Assembly (NCBI GenBank): GCA_900473795.1
Contig: UCMT01000054.1
Span: forward strand, 1 to 51,431
Reading direction: 5' to 3'
Length of the DNA stretch: 51,431 bases
Source: Hyphomicrobiales bacterium
GTDB lineage: Bacteria > Pseudomonadota > Alphaproteobacteria > Rhizobiales > Rhizobiaceae
Below the pieces are notes generated by a model that made no database searches, had not been told where the DNA came from, and worked only from the letters and a program-made list of their open reading frames with translations. The position numbers were made by a program, and so were the translations under genes. Below, one piece after another: positions 43,521 to 51,431 of this stretch (positions are counted from its first letter, which is position 1; every line of letters begins with the position of its first letter).

Positions 43521-44443
43521 GCGAAGCGGGTTTCGATGCGCGTGCCCTGCGCGATGCGTTCGGCGCCTTTCCGACCGGCGTGACGGTGGTGACGGCCCAT
43601 GATGCGTCCGGCCAGCCGATCGGCTTTACCGCCAATTCCTTCACCTCGGTGTCGCTCGATCCGCCACTGCTGTTGATCTGCCTGGCAAAGACTTCCCGAA
43701 ATTTTGCGGCCATGACCGGGTCTGGCGGGTTCGCGGTGAATATCCTGTCGGAGACCCAGAAAGATGTCTCCAACACCTTCGCGCGGCCGGTCGAGGACCG
43801 CTTCGCCGCCGTCGAATGGACGAAAGGACCGGAAGGTTCGCCGATCTTTGCCGATGTCGCGGCCTGGTTCGACTGCGCCACCGAACAGGTGCTGGATGCG
43901 GGCGACCATGTCATCATGACCGGCCGGGTGAAGGCGTTCGCCAATAGTGGTCTGAATGGTTTGGGCTATGCCAAGGGCAGCTATTTCACGCCTGCACTGG
44001 CGGGCAAGGCGGTGTCGGCGGCGGCCGAAGGCGAGGCCCAGTTGAGCGCCGTGATTGAGCGCGACGGCTCCGTCCTTCTGCTTGGAGACGATGTCCTCAG
44101 CCTTCCGACCTGCGCCATGGAAGGCGGCGAGCCGACGCAGATGCTGCGGGATTACCTGGAGACGCTGACCGGACTGACAGTGTCGGTCGGCTTCCTCTAT
44201 TCCGTCTATGAAAGCCGCGCCCACAACCGGCAACATATCGTCTACCGCGCCACCGCGGCCGCCGGGGAACCGGCCACCGGACGGTTCCTGCCGCCTGCCG
44301 AGGCCCTCAAGCAAACATTCGATGCCGCCGCGACTGCCGACATTGTCCGGCGTTTCGATCTGGAAAACTCCATCGGCAATTTCGGCGTTTATTTCGGCAA
44401 TGAGACGGCCGGCAAAGTTCACCCGGTTTCAAGGAAGGCCTGA
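43517..44443 (+). CDS. Flavin reductase with a C-terminal Nudix-like domain
   Basis: Residues 1-160 are a flavin reductase (FMN_red/HpaC family) domain: AFGAFPTGVTVVTA, FTANSFTSVSLDPPLLL, the DHVIMTGRV segment. It would supply reduced FMN to the monooxygenase encoded next. Residues about 173-300 are an extension resembling a Nudix fold (SAVIERDGSVLLLG, then RDYLETLTGL). The Nudix box is degenerate, because the glutamates that bind metal are replaced by threonine and leucine, so it is probably non-catalytic. Some two-component monooxygenase reductases have a C-terminal sensing domain that controls activity; this tail may be similar. The gene overlaps the hydrolase by ATGA. Confidence 0.85.
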   Translation: MSEAGFDARALRDAFGAFPTGVTVVTAHDASGQPIGFTANSFTSVSLDPPLLLICLAKTSRNFAAMTGSGGFAVNILSETQKDVSNTFARPVEDRFAAVEWTKGPEGSPIFADVAAWFDCATEQVLDAGDHVIMTGRVKAFANSGLNGLGYAKGSYFTPALAGKAVSAAAEGEAQLSAVIERDGSVLLLGDDVLSLPTCAMEGGEPTQMLRDYLETLTGLTVSVGFLYSVYESRAHNRQHIVYRATAAAGEPATGRFLPPAEALKQTFDAAATADIVRRFDLENSIGNFGVYFGNETAGKVHPVSRKA

Positions 44444-44448
44444 TCGCG

Positions 44449-45486
44449 ATGAAATTTTCCCTCTTCGTCCACATGGAGCGGCTCGATGCCGATCAGGATC
44501 ACAAGAGCCTGTACGAGGAATTCGTGGCGCTCTGCGAAATTGCCGACAAGGGCGGCATGCACGCCATCTGGACCGGCGAACATCACGGCATGGACTTTAC
44601 CATCGCCCCCAATCCGTTCGTGACCATCGCCGATCTGGCGCGCCGCACCACCAAGGTCCGGCTCGGCACCGGCACGGTGATCGCGCCGTTCTGGCATCCG
44701 ATCAAGCTTGCCGGCGAAGCCGCGATGACGGATCTCATCTGTGACGGCCGGCTGGATATCGGCGTCGCGCGCGGCGCCTATTCCTTCGAATATGAACGCC
44801 TGCTGCCTGGGCTCGATGCCTGGGGCGCCGGCCAGCGCATGCGCGAACTCATTCCCGCGGTGAAGAAATTGTGGGAAGGCGACTACGCCCATGACGGCGA
44901 GTTCTACAAATTCCCGTCGACCACCTCCGCACCGAAGCCGATCCAGCAGCACCCGCCGATCTGGGTGGCGGCGCGCGATCCGAACTCCCATGAATTCGCG
45001 GTCGCCAATGGCTGCAATGTCCAGGTGACGCCGCTCTGGCAGGGCGACGACGAAGTCGAGACCCTGATGGGACGCTTCAACGAGGCCTGCGCCAAGAACA
45101 CCGCCGTCGAGCGACCGAAGATCATGCTGCTGCGCCACACTTATGTGGGCACCGATGAAGCCGACATCGCGCAGGCTGCGGAGGAGATGAGCGTCTACTA
45201 CAATTACTTCTTTGCCTGGTTCAAGAACGAGAAGCCGATCCATCAGGGCCTGATCGAGCGGATTCCGCCCGAGAGCATTGCCGCCAATGCGATGCTGTCG
45301 GCTGACGTCATGCGGGCCAACAACGTGGTCGGCAGTGCCGACGCGGTGATCGGCCGGCTCAAGGCCTATGAAGCCATGGGCTACGACGAATATTCCTTCT
45401 GGATCGACACCGGCATGAGCTTCGAGCGCAAGAAGGCCTCGCTCGAACGCTTCATCGCCGAGGTCATGCCGGCATTCGGGGAGTAG
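44449..45486 (+). CDS. Luciferase-like (LLM) flavin-dependent monooxygenase
   Basis: The 345-residue protein has the LLM TIM-barrel fold: an IWTGEHHGMDF segment near residues 43-53 like the bacterial luciferase active site, LGTGTVIAPFWHPIKLAGE and CDGRLDIGVARGAYSFEYER. It needs reduced flavin, which the preceding reductase gene can supply, and oxygen. Members cleave C-N, C-S or ring bonds (RutA acts on uracil). The substrate is unknown. It lies five bases after the reductase and four before an aldehyde dehydrogenase, which suggests that an aldehyde is a later intermediate. Confidence 0.9.
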   Translation: MKFSLFVHMERLDADQDHKSLYEEFVALCEIADKGGMHAIWTGEHHGMDFTIAPNPFVTIADLARRTTKVRLGTGTVIAPFWHPIKLAGEAAMTDLICDGRLDIGVARGAYSFEYERLLPGLDAWGAGQRMRELIPAVKKLWEGDYAHDGEFYKFPSTTSAPKPIQQHPPIWVAARDPNSHEFAVANGCNVQVTPLWQGDDEVETLMGRFNEACAKNTAVERPKIMLLRHTYVGTDEADIAQAAEEMSVYYNYFFAWFKNEKPIHQGLIERIPPESIAANAMLSADVMRANNVVGSADAVIGRLKAYEAMGYDEYSFWIDTGMSFERKKASLERFIAEVMPAFGE

Positions 45487-45490
45487 GGCG

Positions 45491-46957
45491 ATGCAGCAGT
45501 TCCAATGTTACATCGATGGGCGTTTCAGCAATGGCGAGGCGCGCTTTTCAAGCGTTGATCCGGCGACGGGCGCTGCGTGGGCGGAGATGCCCGAAAGCCG
45601 CGAGGCAGATGTCGACCGCGCGGTCGAGGCGGCCCACCAGGCGCTGCACGGCGGCGGCCGCTGGGCGCGGATGACGGCAACGCAACGCGGCAAGCTGCTC
45701 TACCGGCTCGCCGATCTCATCGCGGCGAGCGTGCCGCGACTGGCCGAGCTCGAGACCCGCGATACCGGCAAGATCATCCGCGAGACCTCCTCGCAGATCG
45801 CCTATGTCGCTGACTACTATCGCTATTATGCGGGGCTCGCCGACAAGATCGAAGGCGCCTTCCTGCCGATCGACAAGCCGGACATGGACGTCTGGCTGCG
45901 CCGCGAACCCGTGGGCGTCGTCGCAGCGATCGTGCCTTGGAACAGCCAGCTGTTTCTTGCCGCCGTCAAGATCGGCCCGGCGCTTGCGGCCGGCTGCACG
46001 ATCGTCGTCAAGGCGTCGGAAGACGGCCCGGCGCCGCTGCTCGAATTTGCCCGGCTCGTCGATGAGGCCGGTTTTCCGCCGGGTGTCGTCAATGTCATCA
46101 CCGGCTTTGGGCCCAATTGCGGTGCTGCGCTCACTGCGCATCCGAAGGTCGCCCATATTGCCTTTACCGGCGGTGCGGAGACCGCCCGTCATATCGTGCG
46201 CAGCTCGGCGGAGAACCTCGCCTCGACCTCGCTCGAACTCGGTGGCAAGTCGCCGCTGCTGGTCTTTGCCGATGCCGATCTCGAAAGTGCCGCGAATGCG
46301 CAGGTCGCCGGCATTTTTGCGGCCACCGGCCAGAGTTGCGTTGCCGCCTCGCGGCTGATCGTCGAGCGCAGCGTCAAGGACCGCTTCCTCGGGATCCTCT
46401 CGGCAAAAGCAGAGGCGATCCGCATCGGCTCGCCGCTCTCCATGGAGACCGAGGTGGGACCGCTGGCAACGGAACGGCAGCGCCGGCATATCGAAACGCT
46501 GGTTGCCGCCTCCCTCGACGCGGGAGCCAAGGTCGTCACCGGCGGCTCGGCACCGGCCGGGGAGGGCTATTTCTATCGCCCGACCATCCTCGATTGCGAT
46601 GGCACCAGCGCGCCGTCGCTCGACAAGGAATTCTTCGGTCCTGTCCTCTCGGTCGTTTCCTTCGAGACGGAGGCCGAAGCGGTCGAGCTTGCTAACAGCA
46701 CGCCCTACGGCCTCGCCTCAGGCATCTTCACGCAGAACCTGACGCGGGCACACCGGCTGATGAAAGCGATCCGCGCCGGCATCGTCTGGGTCAACACGTA
46801 CCGCGCAGTGTCGCCGATTGCGCCCTTCGGCGGCTCGGGCCTTTCCGGCGACGGGCGGGAAGGCGGGCTCGCCGCGGCGCTCGGCTATACCCGTACCAAG
46901 ACCGTATGGCTGCGAACGTCCGACGATCCGATCCCCGATCCCTTCGTGATGCGGTGA
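45491..46957 (+). CDS. Aldehyde dehydrogenase of the flavin-dependent operon
   Basis: This 488-residue NAD(P)-dependent ALDH has VPWNSQ, FTGGAETAR, ELGGKS with Glu249 and GQSCVAAS with catalytic Cys283. The coenzyme region SEDGP replaces the more usual KPAE/KPSE, which hints at altered cofactor preference. It is a single domain, unlike the ALDH at 2822. The start lies four bases after the monooxygenase stop. It probably oxidises an aldehyde, such as a semialdehyde, generated from the monooxygenase product to the acid. Confidence 0.92.
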   Translation: MQQFQCYIDGRFSNGEARFSSVDPATGAAWAEMPESREADVDRAVEAAHQALHGGGRWARMTATQRGKLLYRLADLIAASVPRLAELETRDTGKIIRETSSQIAYVADYYRYYAGLADKIEGAFLPIDKPDMDVWLRREPVGVVAAIVPWNSQLFLAAVKIGPALAAGCTIVVKASEDGPAPLLEFARLVDEAGFPPGVVNVITGFGPNCGAALTAHPKVAHIAFTGGAETARHIVRSSAENLASTSLELGGKSPLLVFADADLESAANAQVAGIFAATGQSCVAASRLIVERSVKDRFLGILSAKAEAIRIGSPLSMETEVGPLATERQRRHIETLVAASLDAGAKVVTGGSAPAGEGYFYRPTILDCDGTSAPSLDKEFFGPVLSVVSFETEAEAVELANSTPYGLASGIFTQNLTRAHRLMKAIRAGIVWVNTYRAVSPIAPFGGSGLSGDGREGGLAAALGYTRTKTVWLRTSDDPIPDPFVMR

Positions 46958-46962
46958 CGGCG

Positions 46963-47292
46963 ATGTTCTACGAAATCCGCACCTACCGGCTGAAGAACGG
47001 TGCCATCCCGGCCTATCTCAAGGTCGTGGAAGAGGAAGGCATCGCGATCCAGAAAAAGCACCTCGGCGAACTGGTCGGTTATTTCTTCTCGGAAATCGGC
47101 CCGATCAACGAAATCGTCCACATCTGGGGTTTTCCCAGTCTCGATGATCGCGAGGCGCGCCGCGGCCGCCTGATGGCCGATCCGGATTGGCAGGGTTTCC
47201 TGCCGAAGATCCGCGACCTGATCGAGGTCGCCGAAAACAAGATCATGAAACCGGCAGCCTTTTCGCCAACGGGAGGATCGCGACCGGCGTGA
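46963..47292 (+). CDS. NIPSNAP-family protein
   Basis: This 109-residue protein starts MFYEIRTYRLKNGAIPAYLK and has a central INEIVHIWGFPSLDDREARRG, the look of the NIPSNAP family with a ferredoxin-like dimeric alpha/beta barrel. The molecular function is not settled; relatives occur in catabolic operons for unusual carbon sources. ATG 46963 lies five bases past the ALDH stop; upstream in-frame codons belong to the ALDH gene region and have no site. It is the last gene before the transporter block. Confidence 0.85.
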   Translation: MFYEIRTYRLKNGAIPAYLKVVEEEGIAIQKKHLGELVGYFFSEIGPINEIVHIWGFPSLDDREARRGRLMADPDWQGFLPKIRDLIEVAENKIMKPAAFSPTGGSRPA

Positions 47293-47425
47293 GCCGGCAA
47301 GAGCCATCGGCTCATCGATACGACATTTCGGGATTTCATCACCTTCCAGGGAAAGCCCGGGACGGACAGCTGAAGGCTGTCGTGAATGCAAGAAAAACAG
47401 TCAAAAATCAACGGAGCAAGGGAAC

Positions 47426-48436
47426 ATGACAAAGACATTCATCATCGCGGCCATGGCCGCCACACTCGGCCTTTCCACTGCCGCAACCGCTGCCGATCTG
47501 GTGTTCACCAGTTGGGGCGGAACCACCCAGGATGCACAGAAGACGGCCTGGGCTGATCCGTTCACGTCGGAAAGCGGCATCAATGTGCTGCAGGACGGAC
47601 CGACCGACTACGGCAAGCTCAAGGCCATGGTCGAAGCCGGCAGCGTCACCTGGGATGTCGTCGACGTGGAGGGCGACTACGCCGTCCAGGCTGGCAAGGC
47701 CGGCCTGCTCGAAAAGCTGGACTTCTCCGTCATCGACAAATCCAAGCTCGATCCGCGCTTCCTGACCGACTACTCCGTCGGCAGCTTCTATTATTCCTTC
47801 GTCATCGGCTGCAACAAGGATGCCGTCTCGGCCTGCCCGAAGACCTGGGCGGACCTCTTCGACACCGCGAAGTTCCCCGGAAAGCGGACGTTCTACAAGT
47901 GGTCGGCGCCCGGCGTGATCGAAGCTGCCTTGCTGGCGGACGGTGTCGCGCCCGAGAAGCTCTATCCGCTCGATCTCGACCGCGCCTTCAAGAAGCTCGA
48001 CACCATCAAGGCCGATATCATCTGGTGGACCGGCGGCGCGCAATCGCAGCAGCTTCTCGCTTCCGCCGAAGCGCCTTTTGGTTCGTTCTGGAACGGGCGC
48101 CTGACGGCACTTGCCGAAACCGGCGTTACCGTTGAAACGTCATGGGAGCAGAACATCACCGCGGCTGATGCCCTCGTCGTGCCGAAGGGCACGAAGAACA
48201 AGGAAGCGGCGATGAAGTTCATTGCGGCTGCGACCAGCGCCGACTCCCAGGCGAACATGGCGATCAACACCGGCTACGCTCCGATCAACCTCGATTCCAG
48301 CGCCATCATGGATGAAAAGCTGCGCATGACCCTGCCGGACATGCAGTCGGCGAGCCAGATCAATGCCGACATGGACTACTGGGCTGCAAACCGCGATGCG
48401 ATCGGCGAACGCTGGTACGCGTGGCAGGCCAAGTAA
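47426..48436 (+). CDS. Periplasmic binding protein, spermidine/putrescine (PotD) type
   Basis: This 336-residue binding protein has a 22-residue signal (MTKTFIIAAMAATLG, cleavage after ATA). The mature start LVFTSWGGTTQDAQ is typical of PotD-like family 1 proteins, followed by WDVVDVEGDYAVQAGKAGLL. Ligands of this group include polyamines, aromatic amines, amidic compounds and 2-aminoethylphosphonate. It probably brings in the substrate of the upstream enzymes. AGCAAGGGAAC precedes the start. Two small hairpins (47301-47313 and 47365-47381) lie in the 133-base leader. Confidence 0.92.
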   Translation: MTKTFIIAAMAATLGLSTAATAADLVFTSWGGTTQDAQKTAWADPFTSESGINVLQDGPTDYGKLKAMVEAGSVTWDVVDVEGDYAVQAGKAGLLEKLDFSVIDKSKLDPRFLTDYSVGSFYYSFVIGCNKDAVSACPKTWADLFDTAKFPGKRTFYKWSAPGVIEAALLADGVAPEKLYPLDLDRAFKKLDTIKADIIWWTGGAQSQQLLASAEAPFGSFWNGRLTALAETGVTVETSWEQNITAADALVVPKGTKNKEAAMKFIAAATSADSQANMAINTGYAPINLDSSAIMDEKLRMTLPDMQSASQINADMDYWAANRDAIGERWYAWQAK

Positions 48437-48445
48437 GGCGTCATC

Positions 48446-48474
48446 GGCGGGGCGCGACCGGTTCGCGTCCCGCC
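48446..48474 (+). repeat. Hairpin after the PotD-type binding protein gene
   Basis: GGCGGGGCGCG and CGCGTCCCGCC pair over 11 bp with one G-U and an ACCGGTT loop. There is no U-tract, so it probably stabilises the binding-protein message or causes partial termination before the permease genes. Confidence 0.6.
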
Positions 48475-48515
48475 TTCCGCACGCGACGGAACCGTTCTGA
48501 TAAAGGGTTTTCGGC

Positions 48516-49391
48516 ATGGCCTTGCTGACCGAGCGAGACAACACAACAGCGATGGGCAAGATCCGCCCCGTCCGGTCGAAGAATTTCGCCCTGACGGTTC
48601 CGGCACTGCTGCTTCTCGTGGTGTTCTTCATTCTGCCGGTGCTGTCGCTGCTGCTGCGCAGCGTGATGGAGCCTGAGCCGGGCCTTGGCAACTACCAGGC
48701 ACTGCTTGGATCGACGACCTACCTCAAGATATTCCTGAACACCTTCAGTGTGTCCGCACTGGTGACGGTGGTGACGCTCGCTATCGGCTTTCCGGTCGCC
48801 TGGGCGCTTGCCATCATGCCGTCGCGCTGGGCCTCGATCGTCTTTGCCATTTTGCTTCTGTCGATGTGGACCAATCTTCTGACGCGCACCTACGCCTGGA
48901 TGGTGCTGTTGCAGCGCACCGGCGTCATCAACAAGACGCTGATGGGGCTCGGCCTGATCAGCGAACCCCTGCCGCTCGTCAACAACCTTGTCGGCGTCAC
49001 CATCGGCATGACCTATATCATGCTGCCCTTCATCATCCTGCCGCTCTATGGCGTCATCCGTAAGATCGATCCGGCCATCCTGCAGGCCGCGGCACTGTGC
49101 GGGGCGACGCGGTGGCAGGCGCTGACGCGCGTCCTCATCCCACTGGCGACACCCGGCATGGTTTCCGGCGCGCTGATGGTCTTCGTCATGTCGCTCGGCT
49201 ATTTCGTCACGCCGGCGCTGCTTGGCGGCACCGCCAACATGATGCTGGCCGAACTCGTCGCACAGTTCGTCCAGTCGCTCGTCAACTGGGGCATGGGCGG
49301 CGCGGCGGCACTCGTGCTGCTCGTCGTGACGCTGACGCTCTACGCCATCCAGCTCAAGCTGTTCGGCACTGCCCGTATGGAGGGACGCTGA
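48516..49391 (+). CDS. ABC transporter permease, PotB type
   Basis: This 291-residue permease has an N-terminal hydrophobic helix starting near residue 26 (LTVPALLLLVVFFILPVLSL), the family segment SMWTNLLTRTYAWMVLL, and the EAA-like loop AAALCGATRWQALTRVLIPLA. ATG 48516 follows AAAGGG; ATG 48552 is an alternative 12 codons in. It forms the membrane channel with the next gene, fed by the PotD-type protein. Confidence 0.92.
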   Translation: MALLTERDNTTAMGKIRPVRSKNFALTVPALLLLVVFFILPVLSLLLRSVMEPEPGLGNYQALLGSTTYLKIFLNTFSVSALVTVVTLAIGFPVAWALAIMPSRWASIVFAILLLSMWTNLLTRTYAWMVLLQRTGVINKTLMGLGLISEPLPLVNNLVGVTIGMTYIMLPFIILPLYGVIRKIDPAILQAAALCGATRWQALTRVLIPLATPGMVSGALMVFVMSLGYFVTPALLGGTANMMLAELVAQFVQSLVNWGMGGAAALVLLVVTLTLYAIQLKLFGTARMEGR

Positions 49392-49392
49392 G

Positions 49393-50193
49393 ATGCTTTT
49401 GAGTTTCGACCGCCTCGGCGGATGGAAATGGATCCTGCTCGGGATCACCGGCCTGACGGCAGCCTTTCTCATTTTGCCGATCGTCTTCATTGCCGCGCTC
49501 TCCTTCGGTTCGTCGCAATGGCTGATCTTTCCGCCGCCGGCCTGGACGCTGAAATGGTACGAGGCCTTTTTCGCCGACCCGCGCTGGCTTGAAGCCGCCT
49601 GGACGAGCTTTTCGATCGCCGCCATGGTGACTGTCCTGTCGGTGCTGATCGGTCTCGTCGCGTCGTTCGGCTTGGTACGGGGAAGCTTTATTGGCAAAGA
49701 AGGCCTGCGGGCGCTGTTCCTGACGCCGATGATCCTGCCGGTGGTGGTGCTTGCCGTCGCGCTCTACGCTTTCTTCCTGCGGATAGGCCTCAACGGGACC
49801 GTCACCGGCTTCGTGATCGCCCATCTGGTCGTCGCTTTGCCGTTCTCGATTCTCTCCATCACCAATGCGCTGGAAGGCTTCGACAAGTCGATCGAGGACG
49901 CGGCGGTGCTCTGTGGCGCAAGCCCGCTGGAGGCGAAGCTGCGGATTACCCTGCCGTCGATCAGCCATGGGCTGTTTTCGGCAGCCGTCTTCTCGTTCCT
50001 GACGTCATGGGACGAGGTCGTGCTGGCGATCTTCATGGCAAGCCCGACGCTGCAGACGCTGCCCGTCAAGATCTGGGCGACGCTGCGGCAGGACCTGACG
50101 CCGGTGATCGCCGCCGCTTCCACCCTTCTCATCGTCATTACCATTGCCCTGATGCTTCTGGTCGCGCTGTTGCGCAAAGGACTGAAATCATGA
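49393..50193 (+). CDS. ABC transporter permease, PotC type
   Basis: This 266-residue permease begins one base after the previous stop. It shows WTLKWYEAFFADPRW, typical of PotC, and the loop EDAAVLCGASPLEAKLRITLP. Six helices are visible. It ends with an ATGA overlap into the ATPase gene, so the transporter subunits are translationally coupled. Confidence 0.92.
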   Translation: MLLSFDRLGGWKWILLGITGLTAAFLILPIVFIAALSFGSSQWLIFPPPAWTLKWYEAFFADPRWLEAAWTSFSIAAMVTVLSVLIGLVASFGLVRGSFIGKEGLRALFLTPMILPVVVLAVALYAFFLRIGLNGTVTGFVIAHLVVALPFSILSITNALEGFDKSIEDAAVLCGASPLEAKLRITLPSISHGLFSAAVFSFLTSWDEVVLAIFMASPTLQTLPVKIWATLRQDLTPVIAAASTLLIVITIALMLLVALLRKGLKS

Positions 50194-51272
50194 CCGCACC
50201 CTTCCTGCAAATCCGCAGCTTGAGAAAAGACTACGGCATCGTCACGGCCATCCGGGATGTCAACCTCACGGTTGAGCGCGGCGAGTTCATGACCTTCCTC
50301 GGGCCCTCCGGATCGGGCAAGAGCACGACGCTCTACATCCTCGCGGGCTTCGAGAACCCGACCGCGGGCGACATCCTGCTCAATGGCCAGAGCCTGATCG
50401 CGACGCCCTCGCACAAGCGCAATATAGGCATGGTGTTCCAGCGCTATACGTTGTTTCCGCATCTATCGGTCGGCGAGAACATCGCGTTTCCGTTGAAGGT
50501 CCGGCGTCTTCCCAAGGCCGAAGTCGATGCCAAGGTGGCAAAGATGCTGAAGCTCGTCCGGCTCGAGGGTTTCGAGGACCGCAAGCCGGCGCAGATGTCG
50601 GGCGGCCAGCAGCAGCGCGTGGCGCTGGCGCGGGCGCTCGCCTATGATCCGCCGGTGCTTTTGATGGACGAGCCGCTGTCGGCGCTCGACAAGAAGCTGC
50701 GGGAGGAAATCCAGCACGAGATCCGCCGTATCCATCAGGAAACCGAGGTGACCATCCTTTATGTGACTCACGACCAGGAGGAGGCGTTGCGGCTGTCGGA
50801 TCGCATTGCAGTGTTCTCCAAGGGCGTGATCGACCAGATCGGCACCGGGCCGGAGCTTTATGCCAATCCTTCGACCCGCTTTGTCGCGGAGTTCATCGGT
50901 GACAGCGATTTCGTCACCTGTCGCGTCCTGTCTGCCCGGGACGGGCGGGCGGAACTCGCGGTGGGCAAGGACATGACGATCAGCGGTGTTCCCATGCATG
51001 GCAGTGCTGCGGCCGGCAGCAAGGCCGCCTTGATGCTGCGCCCCGAACGCCTCTCCCTCAAGCGTGGACAGACCGGCGGCAACGGGCTGTCGGCCACCGT
51101 CACGGACATCACCTTCCTCGGCAGCAATATCCATGTTGCCGCAAGGGTCCCGTCCGGTGAAGCGCTGTCGGTGCGCTTGCCCTTCGGACACGAGGCAACC
51201 GCCGGCCTGGCGCGGGGAGACACGGTATCGCTCGGTTTCGACCCGGCGAGCGCGCACGTCTTCTGCGCGTAA
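50190..51272 (+). CDS. ABC transporter ATPase, PotA type
   Basis: This 360-residue ATPase has Walker [11 protein letters not shown], signature MSGGQQQRV, Walker [16 protein letters not shown], the VTHDQEEA switch and a C-terminal TOBE_2 domain ([23 protein letters not shown]). It completes a PotABCD-type importer. The start overlaps the permease stop, and the TAA at 51270 is the last gene end seen in the window. Confidence 0.93.
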   Translation: MTAPFLQIRSLRKDYGIVTAIRDVNLTVERGEFMTFLGPSGSGKSTTLYILAGFENPTAGDILLNGQSLIATPSHKRNIGMVFQRYTLFPHLSVGENIAFPLKVRRLPKAEVDAKVAKMLKLVRLEGFEDRKPAQMSGGQQQRVALARALAYDPPVLLMDEPLSALDKKLREEIQHEIRRIHQETEVTILYVTHDQEEALRLSDRIAVFSKGVIDQIGTGPELYANPSTRFVAEFIGDSDFVTCRVLSARDGRAELAVGKDMTISGVPMHGSAAAGSKAALMLRPERLSLKRGQTGGNGLSATVTDITFLGSNIHVAARVPSGEALSVRLPFGHEATAGLARGDTVSLGFDPASAHVFCA

Positions 51273-51431
51273 ACCGCGCTCTCGCCCGCGGCGGCAATCG
51301 CTCGGTCGTTCGTCTCATCGTTCGAACTTGCGCTTGAGCGGCATCCTGCGCGGCGATACGGTCTCGATCGGGACATCGCCAATGTCGCCAATGCGATGGC
51401 GGCGGTCGACGGAGTGGCGGCGTGAACGGGC
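51273..51431 (+). other. Unassigned end of the window; possible continuation of the operon
   Basis: After the ATPase stop the same frame stays open until TGA at 51423-51425. The translation looks protein-like (for example LERHPARRYGLDRDIANV) but has no start codon with a ribosome binding site. A GTG at 51422 overlaps that stop as GTGA and could begin another gene running off the window. I do not recognise either. Confidence 0.2.

Noticed and set aside
1..51431. tRNA, rRNA, CRISPR array, insertion sequence or phage genes
   Set aside because: None seen by eye on either strand; short direct repeats found were isolated and not arranged as arrays.

Overview
The window is GC-rich, tightly packed alphaproteobacterial DNA, most likely from the Rhizobiales (Rhizobium, Ensifer or Agrobacterium group). 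The evidence is protein-family content: rhizobial-type DeoC, an alternative coxMNOP-type oxidase, many ABC importers with their own regulators, and frequent ATGA start/stop overlaps. I saw no insertion sequence, phage, tRNA, rRNA or CRISPR array. The content is accessory (catabolic operons plus a second respiratory chain), as on a rhizobial megaplasmid or chromid, but the replicon cannot be read from the sequence.

Layout. (1) 1-543: C-terminal end of a secreted DUF4082 repeat protein, closed by a terminator. (2) 941-11385, + strand: a DeoR-type regulator followed by deoC, a two-domain ALDH16-type aldehyde dehydrogenase, an RbsD/FucU mutarotase, a ribokinase-family kinase and a complete CUT1 sugar ABC importer. 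Together these spell out uptake and breakdown of a deoxysugar, most simply 2-deoxyribose. (3) 11485-18218: a divergent GlxA-type AraC regulator and a polar amino acid ABC importer, then a gamma-glutamyl hydrolase/RidA fusion and a DadA-like FAD oxidoreductase, which suggests catabolism of an amino acid or glutamyl-amine. (4) 18450-35014: a complete second complex I. nuoJ, nuoK, an antiporter-like subunit, an 84-residue membrane protein, a NuoL-like subunit, nuoM, nuoN and nuoABCDEFG lie on the + strand. nuoH, nuoI and a CBS-domain protein lie convergently on the - strand. There are four antiporter-like subunits instead of three.

(5) 35193-41088, - strand: a soluble cytochrome c, cytochrome c oxidase subunits II, I, III, III and IV, and an alpha/beta hydrolase. 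With region 4 this is a second NADH-to-oxygen chain, although no bc1 complex is present here. (6) 41286-51272: a FadR-type GntR regulator diverges from a catabolic operon (AA_synth-family protein, alpha/beta hydrolase, flavin reductase with a Nudix-like tail, luciferase-like monooxygenase, aldehyde dehydrogenase, NIPSNAP protein). A PotABCD-type importer follows. A palindrome that fits a GntR operator sits between the -35 and -10 of the divergent promoter.

The most interesting items are the expanded complex I, the uncharacterised flavin-dependent operon of region 6, and the ALDH16/deoC linkage, which suggests a substrate for a poorly understood enzyme family. Starts were chosen from ribosome binding sites and overlaps. 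Functions are homology readings made by eye; no database search was run.
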